This document shows, piece by piece, positions 55,873 to 64,000 of a DNA stretch of 64,000 nt; within the stretch, counting starts at the first letter, position 1; every line of letters starts with the position of its first letter. Source of the stretch: an uncultured Winogradskyella sp. (GTDB lineage: Bacteria > Bacteroidota > Bacteroidia > Flavobacteriales > Flavobacteriaceae); contig NZ_CALGNH010000014.1 in the NCBI RefSeq assembly GCF_937958655.1, positions 1 through 64,000 of the forward strand. Direction: 5' to 3'. The notes under the pieces are model-generated. The model had not been told where the DNA came from. It saw nothing but the letters and a program-made list of their open reading frames with translations, and did not search any database. A program made the translations under genes and the position numbers.

Positions 55873-55904
55873 AAGCCCATCTTAATCTTCCCAAAGGGAA
55901 GAAA
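55873..55904 (-). repeat. REP-like element copy C (inverted), just after murD stop
   Basis: Reverse complement TTTCTTCCCTTTGGGAAGATTAAGATGGGCTT. Confidence 0.85.
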
Positions 55905-55944
55905 CGGTTGTGGCAAAACAAAAAATTAATTAATACTCAACAAA

Positions 55945-55987
55945 TTTTTCCCTCTAGGGAAATGCCTGAAAGGCAAAGGGGTCTGTT
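55945..55987 (+). repeat. REP-like element, second subtype, abutting ftsW ATG
   Basis: TTTTTCCCTCTAGGGAAATGCCTGAAAGGCAAAGGGGTCTGTT: two successive hairpins plus GGGG tail. Confidence 0.75.
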
Positions 55988-57187
55988 ATGAATAACATAT
56001 TTTCACAAATAAAAGGAGATAGAGCCATTTGGGCAATAGTAACGCTATTGGCTATTTTCTCGTTTTTACCTGTATATAGTGCAGCTAGTAATCTAGCCAA
56101 TTATGGAGACGGTGGTAATACCTTTTCCTTTTTTGTAAAACATTTTATGCATTTATCTTTAGGATTTGCCATAATGTTTGCGGTACACAAGATTCCTTAT
56201 AAATATTTTAAGGGACTTTCTATGATACTTATTCCGGTGGTTTTAGTGTTGTTGTTAATCACCATTTTACAAGGCTCAACAAATTCAGCAGGTACTAATA
56301 CTAGCCGTTGGATAAATATTCCTGTGGTAAATATGTCTTTTCAAACATCTACCTTGGCTGCTGTAGTTTTAATGGTGTATGTGGCGCGTTATTTATCTAA
56401 GATAAGAGAAAAAACAATGGCGTTTAAAGACACAATTTTACCATTGTGGTTACCCGTATTTTTTGTGCTTGTTTTAATACTGCCAGCCAATTTTTCTACA
56501 ACAGCAATTCTATTTACAATGGTGATGATGTTGACCTTTATTGGTGGTTATCCAATAAAATATTTATTGGTAATTATAGGCACAGGAGTCCTCTCGTTGG
56601 TGCTTTTTGTTTTGGTAGCAAAAGCGTTTCCTGAGGCTATGCCAAACCGTGTAGATACATGGATGAGTAGAGTAGAAAATTTTTCGGATAAAGCAGATAC
56701 TGAAGAAGATTACCAAATACAGCGGTCTAAAACTGCAATTGCTTCGGGTGGAATTTTTGGTTTAGGACCAGGTAAAAGTCCAACAAAATATTTATTACCA
56801 CAGTCGTCATCAGATTTTATTTTTGCTATTATTATTGAAGAATATGGATTAGTTGGTGGCCTATTTTTATTGGTGTTATACTCATGGTTGTTGTTTAGAA
56901 TAGTCATAGTTTCTCAAAAGTCAGATACAATTTTCGGAAAACTTTTAGTCTTAGGTGTTGGTTTGCCCATCGTGTTTCAAGCATTAATAAATATGGCTGT
57001 TGCTGTAGAATTGTTTCCTGTTACAGGTCAAACGCTTCCCTTAATTAGCAGTGGAGGGACTTCTATTTGGATGACCTGCTTAGCGATTGGTATTATTTTG
57101 AGCGTAAGTGCAAAGCGTCAAGAAATTAAGGAAAATGAAATTTTTGAAGGTGATAATCCTTTAGACATATTAAGCGAAACGATTTAA
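55988..57187 (+). CDS. ftsW: FtsW/RodA/SpoVE family cell-cycle protein
   Basis: [86 protein letters not shown]. Confidence 0.96.
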   Translation: MNNIFSQIKGDRAIWAIVTLLAIFSFLPVYSAASNLANYGDGGNTFSFFVKHFMHLSLGFAIMFAVHKIPYKYFKGLSMILIPVVLVLLLITILQGSTNSAGTNTSRWINIPVVNMSFQTSTLAAVVLMVYVARYLSKIREKTMAFKDTILPLWLPVFFVLVLILPANFSTTAILFTMVMMLTFIGGYPIKYLLVIIGTGVLSLVLFVLVAKAFPEAMPNRVDTWMSRVENFSDKADTEEDYQIQRSKTAIASGGIFGLGPGKSPTKYLLPQSSSDFIFAIIIEEYGLVGGLFLLVLYSWLLFRIVIVSQKSDTIFGKLLVLGVGLPIVFQALINMAVAVELFPVTGQTLPLISSGGTSIWMTCLAIGIILSVSAKRQEIKENEIFEGDNPLDILSETI

Positions 57188-58281
57188 TGAGTAACTATAA
57201 ATTCATATTATCAGGTGGAGGTACAGGAGGTCATATTTATCCTGCCATTGCCATTGCAGACGAATTAAAGACGCGCTATCCTAATGCAGAGTTTTTATTT
57301 GTTGGTGCTTCGGACCGCATGGAAATGGATAAAGTACCGCAAGCAGGTTATAAAATTGAAGGCTTATGGATTTCTGGAATACAGAGAAAACTAACGCTAA
57401 AAAATTTAATGTTTCCATTTAAATTAATGACGAGTTTATTGCGGTCGCGAAAAATTATAAAAGATTTTAAGCCAGATGCTGTAGTTGGTACAGGAGGTTT
57501 TGCTAGTGGCCCGTTATTGCAAGTAGCAACATCAAAAAAGATTCCTAGTTTAATACAAGAACAAAATTCATATCCAGGAATTACTAATAAATTATTGGCT
57601 AAAAAAGTGAATACAATTTGTGTGGCTTACGAAGGTTTAGAAAAGTTTTTTCCAAAGCATAAATTAAAACTTACAGGTAATCCTATTAGAAAAGATTTAC
57701 TCAAAATAAAAGGAAAGCAAAAAGAGGGCAAAGCTACTTTTAATCTTAAACACAATATACCAACACTTTTGGTTTTGGGAGGGAGTCTAGGCGCGAGACG
57801 AGTCAATCAACTTATCGAGGCTAATCTTGCTTTTTTTAAAGCGCAGAACGTAGAGTTGGTTTGGCAATGTGGTAAATTGTATTACGATGCATACAAACAA
57901 CATAATGAATTAGACCACGTGCAAGTTCATGCGTTTTTAAACACTATGGACATGGCCTATGCTGCTGCAGATATAATAATCTCAAGGGCAGGTGCAATAT
58001 CGGTTTCTGAGTTATGTATTGTTGGTAAGCCAACGATTTTTATACCGTCGCCGAATGTTGCAGAAGACCACCAAACAAAGAATGCTAAAGCCGTAGCAGA
58101 TAAAAATGCAGCAGTTTTAATACGAGAAAAAGATTTAGATGCTGAGTTTCAAAATGAATTTGCAGCATTGATTTCAAAACAAGAAAAACGAAAAGAACTA
58201 AGTAATAATATTGAAGCTTTAGCTTTAGTGAATGCTACAAATGCTATTGTAGATGAAGTAGAAAAGCTTATCAATAAATGA
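57187..58281 (+). CDS. murG: undecaprenyldiphospho-muramoylpentapeptide beta-N-acetylglucosaminyltransferase
   Basis: [69 protein letters not shown]. Confidence 0.98.
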   Translation: MSNYKFILSGGGTGGHIYPAIAIADELKTRYPNAEFLFVGASDRMEMDKVPQAGYKIEGLWISGIQRKLTLKNLMFPFKLMTSLLRSRKIIKDFKPDAVVGTGGFASGPLLQVATSKKIPSLIQEQNSYPGITNKLLAKKVNTICVAYEGLEKFFPKHKLKLTGNPIRKDLLKIKGKQKEGKATFNLKHNIPTLLVLGGSLGARRVNQLIEANLAFFKAQNVELVWQCGKLYYDAYKQHNELDHVQVHAFLNTMDMAYAAADIIISRAGAISVSELCIVGKPTIFIPSPNVAEDHQTKNAKAVADKNAAVLIREKDLDAEFQNEFAALISKQEKRKELSNNIEALALVNATNAIVDEVEKLINK

Positions 58282-59684
58282 GTGCAAGCAATAAAAATAC
58301 ACGTTCTAGTGAGAAAGCCTTTTCTTCTGGGAAGGGTTTAGAATGGGCTTCTAATGTCTATTTTATAGGTGTTGGAGGCATAGGTATGAGTGCTTTGGCG
58401 CGTTATTTTGTGGCTAAAGGAAAGCAGGTTGCAGGTTATGATAAAACAGCAACCGACATCACAAAAGGATTAGAAGCCTTGGGAGTAGATATCTGCTTTA
58501 ATGATACTGTCAATGAAATAGGTTCGCAGTACTTAAATAAAGATGAAACTTTAGTGGTTTACACGCCAGCAATTCCTAATTCACATTCTCAATTAAATTA
58601 TTTTAAGACCAATGGTTTTAGGGTGTTAAAGCGTTCTGAGGTTTTAGGCGATATTACTAAACAAACAAAATGCTTAGCTGTAGCAGGGACGCATGGCAAA
58701 ACAACAACGACAAGTATACTTGGGCATTTGCTTAATGCATGTGATGTGCCAGTTACGGCTTTTTTAGGCGGTATTAGTGAAAACTATAATTCTAATTTAA
58801 TATTAAATGGCACTGATGTTACGGTTGTAGAAGCCGATGAATTTTACCGTTCGTTTTTAACCTTATCGCCAGATATGGCGTGCATTACATCCATGGATGC
58901 CGACCACTTAGATATTTATGGTAACGTTTTAGAATTAGAGAAGTCTTTTAAGGATTTTTCAGAATGTATAAAACCTAATGGGAAGTTATTCGTTAAAAAT
59001 GGTTTACCGTTAGAAGGTATTACTTATGGAGTTGAAGACGATTCAGACTATAGTGCAAAACATGTAAAAATAAATAACGGAAGTTATGTGTTTGATGTGC
59101 AAACACCTAACGGACTATATAAAGATTTTCAATTTAACCTACCTGGTAGACATAATTTGTCGAATGCAATAATCGCCTTGGCGATGGCTGTTAATTTTGG
59201 ATGCCCTCACAACCAGCTCGCCAAGGGTTTAGCATCTTACAAAGGGGTTAAACGCAGATTTACTTACCAGATTAAAACAGACGATTTTGTGTTTGTAGAT
59301 GACTACGCTCATCATCCTGAGGAAATTAATGCCGTACACCAAGCAGTTAGAGAAATGTATCCAGAAAAAAAGGTGTTGGTGATTTTTCAGCCACATCTCT
59401 ATACGAGAACGCGAGATTTTGTTGATGGCTTTGCAGAAAATCTTTCAAAATTTGATGAACTTTTGTTGTTAGATATTTATCCGGCAAGAGAGTTGCCGAT
59501 AGCTGGAGTAACTTCAAAATGGTTATTAGAAAAAATTAATAATCCAAACAAAAAGTTGATAACTAAGTCACAGTTAATAGATAGTATAAAAACATCCGAT
59601 GCACAAGTTGTTTTAACCATTGGTGCTGGTGATATTGGTGCAGAAGTAAAACATATAAAAGAGGCATTTAGTGTTGCGAATTAA
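58278..59684 (+). CDS. murC: UDP-N-acetylmuramate-L-alanine ligase, with repeat-like N-terminal extension
   Basis: [84 protein letters not shown] overlap with murG. Confidence 0.98.
   Translation: MSASNKNTRSSEKAFSSGKGLEWASNVYFIGVGGIGMSALARYFVAKGKQVAGYDKTATDITKGLEALGVDICFNDTVNEIGSQYLNKDETLVVYTPAIPNSHSQLNYFKTNGFRVLKRSEVLGDITKQTKCLAVAGTHGKTTTTSILGHLLNACDVPVTAFLGGISENYNSNLILNGTDVTVVEADEFYRSFLTLSPDMACITSMDADHLDIYGNVLELEKSFKDFSECIKPNGKLFVKNGLPLEGITYGVEDDSDYSAKHVKINNGSYVFDVQTPNGLYKDFQFNLPGRHNLSNAIIALAMAVNFGCPHNQLAKGLASYKGVKRRFTYQIKTDDFVFVDDYAHHPEEINAVHQAVREMYPEKKVLVIFQPHLYTRTRDFVDGFAENLSKFDELLLLDIYPARELPIAGVTSKWLLEKINNPNKKLITKSQLIDSIKTSDAQVVLTIGAGDIGAEVKHIKEAFSVAN
58319..58350 (+). repeat. REP-like element copy D, inside murC CDS
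   Basis: CTTTTCTTCTGGGAAGGGTTTAGAATGGGCTT encodes (A)[10 protein letters not shown](S), same frame as copy B in murD. Confidence 0.7.
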
Positions 59685-60393
59685 TTATAACTATATAAAA
59701 ATCATTGGTTTATTGCTTTTGGTGAGTTTCTTGTTTGCGTTTTCGAGGTATAGAAATGCTAAAAGAAAAGTCCCAAAACCAAGCATAGAATTCTTGGGTG
59801 AAAACAAATTATTTATCACTGAGGCAACTGTTAGTAAATTGTTAATACAAAATCAGCAGCCGGTTGCGGGACAGCCTAAAGAAATTATAGATTTGAATGA
59901 GTTAGAAACTGCCCTAAGTTCTAACCCAATGATAAAGAAAGCAGAAGTGTTTATGTCAGTAAACGGTGAGCTTTCCGCAGAAATTGAACAAAAACGACCT
60001 ATTGCAAGAGTAAGCACAAATGCATCATATTACATAGATGATGAGGGTTTATACATGCCTTTGTCATCTAACTATACTGCTAGAGTGCCACTAGTTACTG
60101 GTGCTGTTAAGAAAAATGATTTAGAAACGGTGTTTGCGTTTGCAAAGATGGTAGATGAAGATGATTTTTTAAAAAAGCACGTCATTGAGATTCGTCAAAA
60201 CAACGATAAGACCATTGATTTTAAAATTAGAAAAAGCAGTTTTACAGTGCATTTAGGGAGTTTAAAAATGCTCAAAAAAAAGATAAATAATTTAAAAGCT
60301 TTTTATCAAAAGGCAACGAAAGATAAGATATTGAATAATTATAAACTTGTAAATCTAAAATTTGATAAGCAAGTTATTTGCACCAAAAAATAA
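59671..60393 (+). CDS. ftsQ: cell division protein FtsQ
   Basis: Single N-terminal TM; LFITEATVSKLLIQN...LNELETALSSNPMIKKAEVFMSVNGELSAEIEQKRPIARV; operon position. Confidence 0.88.
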   Translation: MLRINYNYIKIIGLLLLVSFLFAFSRYRNAKRKVPKPSIEFLGENKLFITEATVSKLLIQNQQPVAGQPKEIIDLNELETALSSNPMIKKAEVFMSVNGELSAEIEQKRPIARVSTNASYYIDDEGLYMPLSSNYTARVPLVTGAVKKNDLETVFAFAKMVDEDDFLKKHVIEIRQNNDKTIDFKIRKSSFTVHLGSLKMLKKKINNLKAFYQKATKDKILNNYKLVNLKFDKQVICTKK

Positions 60394-60396
60394 ACT

Positions 60397-61731
60397 ATGG
60401 ACAAGCACAATATTTCGGTAGGTTTAGATATAGGAACCACAAAAATTGTGGCCATGATTGGTCGCAAAAATGACTATGGAAAATTAGAAATTCTCGGTGT
60501 AGGCAAGTCTAAAAGTATGGGAGTGCATCGTGGAGTTGTAAATAATATTACACAGACCATACAATCCATTCAGCAAGCGGTTCAGGAAGCAGAAGCTGCA
60601 GCTTCTGAAAAGATTAAAGATGTTACAGTTGGTATTGCAGGTCAACATATTCGCAGCTTACAGCATAGTGATTATATTACCAGACCAAATTCAGAATTGG
60701 TTATTGACGAGACTGATATAGACCGTTTAATTAACCAAGTACATAAATTAGTGATGCTTCCTGGTGAAGAGATTATTCACGTTTTACCTCAAGAATTTAA
60801 AGTAGATGGCCAAGCCGAAATCAAAGAGCCTATAGGCATGTATGGTGGAAGATTAGAAGCTAATTTTCATGTAGTCGTTGGGCAAGTCTCTTCTATAAGA
60901 AATATTGGACGTTGTGTTAAGAGCGCAGGTTTGGAGTTAGAAGGCATTACGCTAGAGCCTTTAGCATCTGCAAATGCTGTGTTAAGCCAAGAGGAAAAAG
61001 AAGCTGGTGTAGCCTTAATAGATATAGGTGGTGGAACTACAGATTTAGCCGTATTTAAAGATGGTATTATTCGCCATACTGCAGTTATACCTTTTGGCGG
61101 CAATGTCATTACAGAAGACATAAAAGAAGGTTGTTCAATAATTGAAAAACAAGCTGAACTTTTAAAAATGAAGTTTGGTTCTGCATGGCCAGGTGAAAAT
61201 AAGGATAACGAAATTGTTTCTATTCCGGGTTTAAGAGGAAGAGAACCAAAAGAAATTACATTAAAGAACTTGTCTAAAATCATTCATGCAAGAGTTGTAG
61301 AAATTATTGAGCAAGTCTATGTAGAGATAAAAAACTATGGACACGAAGAACAAAAGAAAAAACTAATTGCTGGTATTGTTTTAACTGGAGGTGGAAGTCA
61401 ATTAAAACACCTCAAGCAGTTAGTTGAATATATAACAGGTATGGATACCAGAATTGGGTATCCTAATGAACATTTGGCTGGTGATAGCGACGAAGATATT
61501 GCAAGTCCATTATTTGCAACTGCTGTTGGTTTGGTGATGGATGGCTTAAAGCGTCAAGACCGTAAAAAGGCTGAGGAAGATGAAGAAGCGGTACAAACTT
61601 TGGCAGGTGTAGAGCAAAATATTACTGAGGCACAGCAAGAGGTTGTTGTTGAGCCACCTGTAAAAGAACGTCGTTCATTTTTAGACAAATTAACCGAGCG
61701 TGTAAAAGAGTTTTTAGATAACGCAGAATAG
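60397..61731 (+). CDS. ftsA: cell division protein FtsA
   Basis: ISVGLDIGTTKIVAMIGRKNDYGKLEILGVGKSKSMGVHRGVV; ALIDIGGGTTDLAVFKDG; GIVLTGGGSQLKHL. Confidence 0.98.
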   Translation: MDKHNISVGLDIGTTKIVAMIGRKNDYGKLEILGVGKSKSMGVHRGVVNNITQTIQSIQQAVQEAEAAASEKIKDVTVGIAGQHIRSLQHSDYITRPNSELVIDETDIDRLINQVHKLVMLPGEEIIHVLPQEFKVDGQAEIKEPIGMYGGRLEANFHVVVGQVSSIRNIGRCVKSAGLELEGITLEPLASANAVLSQEEKEAGVALIDIGGGTTDLAVFKDGIIRHTAVIPFGGNVITEDIKEGCSIIEKQAELLKMKFGSAWPGENKDNEIVSIPGLRGREPKEITLKNLSKIIHARVVEIIEQVYVEIKNYGHEEQKKKLIAGIVLTGGGSQLKHLKQLVEYITGMDTRIGYPNEHLAGDSDEDIASPLFATAVGLVMDGLKRQDRKKAEEDEEAVQTLAGVEQNITEAQQEVVVEPPVKERRSFLDKLTERVKEFLDNAE

Positions 61732-61746
61732 GGCTAAGTGTAAAGA

Positions 61747-61800
61747 AATTGTCCGGTGGACAATTTTAACGAAGAGCCAGCGCTGAGGCGAGTGCAATTG
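61747..61800. repeat. REP-like palindromic element between ftsA and ftsZ
   Basis: AATTGTCC-GGT-GGACAATT perfect hairpin followed by GCCAGCGCTGAGGCGAGTGCAATTG. Confidence 0.7.
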
Positions 61801-61889
61801 AAAAATAAAGCATGATGACTTAAATAATCATCATGTATTAAAAATAAAGTAAAGTTTAAAATATATAAAATCCCATAATCTCAAAAAAT

Positions 61890-63830
61890 ATGAGTAATAG
61901 CAACGAATTTGGAAACATTTCATTTGATTTGCCTAAGCATCAATCTAACGTTATTAAGGTTATTGGTGTCGGTGGTGGTGGTAGCAATGCCATTAATCAC
62001 ATGTTTCAGCAAGGCATAAAAGGTGTTGATTTTGTGATTTGTAACACAGATGCTCAAGCCTTACAGAATAGTGGTGTTCCTAATAAAATACAATTAGGTG
62101 TTAACTTAACCGAAGGATTAGGTGCAGGTGCAAACCCAGATGTTGGTGAGCAGGCTGCTGTAGAAAGTTTAGAAGATATTCGCAGAATGTTAGATACCAA
62201 TACAAAGATGGTATTTATCACTGCTGGTATGGGTGGAGGTACTGGTACAGGTGCGGCACCTATCATTGCAAAAATGGCAAAAGAATTAGATATACTTACC
62301 GTTGGCATTGTAACAATGCCTTTTCAATTTGAAGGTAAGATGCGTAACGAACAAGCGCAACGTGGTATCGAAAAATTGCGAGTTCATGTAGATTCGTTGG
62401 TTGTTATTAATAATAACAAACTACGAGAAGTTTATGGAAATTTAGGCTTTAAAGCTGGTTTCTCTAAAGCAGATGAGGTATTATCTACAGCTTCAAGAGG
62501 AATTGCAGAGGTAATTACACATCATTACACACAAAACATTGATTTACGCGATGCAAAAACAGTTTTAAGTAATAGTGGAACAGCCATTATGGGTTCAGCT
62601 ACAGCATCTGGACAAACCAGAGCGCAAGAAGCTATAATGAAAGCTTTAGATTCACCATTACTTAATGATAATAAAATAACAGGTGCCAAAAACGTATTGT
62701 TGCTTATCGTTTCTGGTTCACAAGAAATTACTATCGATGAAATTGGTGAAATTAATGACCACATACAAAGTGAAGCAGGTCATGGTGCCAATATTATAAT
62801 GGGAGTTGGTGAGGATGAAGCTTTACAAGAATCTATTGCTGTAACCATTATAGCTACAGGTTTTGATATAGACCAGCAAAATGAAATTTCTAATACAGAA
62901 GCCAAAAAAGTAATACACGCCTTAGAAGAAGAGGTGGTTGAGGAAGTGAGTACTCAAGAAAGAGAGCCAGCAATTATAACACCAGATATCGTTTTAGAAG
63001 AACAAAAAGAAACACCAATTGTAAAGCATGTATTGATTGATGAGGACGATATTGAGCCAAAAGTAAATACGAGTATGGATATCATTCCTACAACCGATTT
63101 ACTTAAAAATATGAGTGTAGTATATGATGAGGTATTAGATACAAAATCCGAACCCCAAATTACAAAAGTTGAGCCAGAGGAATTTATCATTACACCAATA
63201 GAAAATAAGGCTGAGGCTATTGAGATTGAGCCAGAAGAAGAACAAATTACATTAACTTTTGATTTGCCATTGTCTAATAATGAGCCAGAAAAAATTGAAG
63301 AACCAGAGGCTGATGAAGAAAAAATGTTTTTTAGTTTAGATGAAGATATAAAGAACCTTGAGGTCAATGAGCCAGTAGAAATTATTTCAGTAACCGAAGT
63401 TAATGAAGAAGGTGAGAAGCGTTATGCTTTAGAAGACGATTTTGAAACCTATGAATCTTCAATGAATACAAAAGCGGAAGGTATAGAGGTTAAAGAAGAA
63501 ATAGTTTTTGAGAAGAAAGTTTTACCTGTTGAAGACGTCGAAGAAACCTTAGAGGAAGAGATTGACCCAATGAATAGTCCAATTTCTGAGCTTATAAAGG
63601 CACGTGCTGATGAGCGAAGAAAACATATGAAAGACTTTAATTATAAGTTTAATACAGCAAAGATTGACGAAATAGAAAAAGAGCCTGCTTATAAAAGACA
63701 AGGTGTTAACTTAGAAGATGCACAGCATTCTTCAGAAACTAATGCTTCTAGGATGTCTGTCGGTACAGATGATAACGACGATATTCAATTGAGAAGTAAT
63801 AATTCATTCTTACACGATAACGTAGATTAA
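61890..63830 (+). CDS. ftsZ: cell division protein FtsZ, long acidic C-terminal linker
   Basis: IKVIGVGGGGSNAINHMFQQGIKGVDFVICNTDAQAL; ITAGMGGGTGTGAAPIIAKMAKE; Glu-rich linker; DIQLRSNNSFLHDNVD. Confidence 0.98.
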   Translation: MSNSNEFGNISFDLPKHQSNVIKVIGVGGGGSNAINHMFQQGIKGVDFVICNTDAQALQNSGVPNKIQLGVNLTEGLGAGANPDVGEQAAVESLEDIRRMLDTNTKMVFITAGMGGGTGTGAAPIIAKMAKELDILTVGIVTMPFQFEGKMRNEQAQRGIEKLRVHVDSLVVINNNKLREVYGNLGFKAGFSKADEVLSTASRGIAEVITHHYTQNIDLRDAKTVLSNSGTAIMGSATASGQTRAQEAIMKALDSPLLNDNKITGAKNVLLLIVSGSQEITIDEIGEINDHIQSEAGHGANIIMGVGEDEALQESIAVTIIATGFDIDQQNEISNTEAKKVIHALEEEVVEEVSTQEREPAIITPDIVLEEQKETPIVKHVLIDEDDIEPKVNTSMDIIPTTDLLKNMSVVYDEVLDTKSEPQITKVEPEEFIITPIENKAEAIEIEPEEEQITLTFDLPLSNNEPEKIEEPEADEEKMFFSLDEDIKNLEVNEPVEIISVTEVNEEGEKRYALEDDFETYESSMNTKAEGIEVKEEIVFEKKVLPVEDVEETLEEEIDPMNSPISELIKARADERRKHMKDFNYKFNTAKIDEIEKEPAYKRQGVNLEDAQHSSETNASRMSVGTDDNDDIQLRSNNSFLHDNVD

Positions 63831-63974
63831 TAAGTTTAAGTTAAGTATTATAATATATAATACCAAGGTCTACAACCCAAGGCATTCCCTCAATGTTTTG
63901 GGTTTTTTGTTGTGAGTTATCAAAATCAAAACTAACTTTTTTAGTATATTCGCTGTCCGTAAAATTTAAGGAAT

Positions 63975-64000
63975 ATGAGTTTACAAGATGATGTTATGGT
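63975..64000 (+). CDS. start of a downstream gene (partial; GatB/YqeY-domain protein expected from synteny)
   Basis: ATG AGT TTA CAA GAT GAT GTT ATG = MSLQDDVM at right edge. Confidence 0.4.

Noticed and set aside
53148-63830. Apparent absence of murF, murB and ddl from the dcw cluster
   Set aside because: This gene order (mraZ-rsmH-ftsL-ftsI-murE-mraY-murD-ftsW-murG-murC-ftsQ-ftsA-ftsZ) is the usual Bacteroidota arrangement, so it is not anomalous.

Overview
This window is a Flavobacteriaceae-type (Bacteroidota) chromosomal segment, AT-rich with mostly ordinary housekeeping content. Left part (0-14.4 kb): a sugar-catabolism neighbourhood with GMC oxidoreductase plus subunit 3, AraC regulator, two TIM-barrel epimerases, Gfo/Idh/MocA dehydrogenase, NupG-like MFS, DUF1080 protein, two GH13 enzymes and a sodium/solute symporter. 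Middle part: tRNA-Phe, coaX-OMP-TPR-lptC-CorC-PPIase, GYDIA GHMP kinase and HMG-CoA reductase, DPP-IV and two POT transporters, thioredoxin-like protein, comEC, NlpC/P60, lpxB, surE, a C-terminal processing protease and an ABC permease. Right part (47.6-63.9 kb): a complete flavobacterial dcw cluster from mraZ to ftsZ. Less ordinary signals: (i) a family of REP-like palindromic elements spread through the dcw cluster, two of which lie inside the murD and murC N-termini in the same reading frame; (ii) 7-8 nt tandem arrays that each abut a start codon, including inverted octamer arrays flanking a four-helix-bundle gene that carries one in-frame TAA; (iii) two small accessory modules (33.1-34.4 kb and 41.0-45.8 kb), each with an XRE regulator, a palindromic operator candidate and small secreted or membrane proteins, the second containing a glycine-zipper, Cys-bounded, bacteriocin-like C-terminus. 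Everything was read by eye. No database search, folding or alignment program was run.
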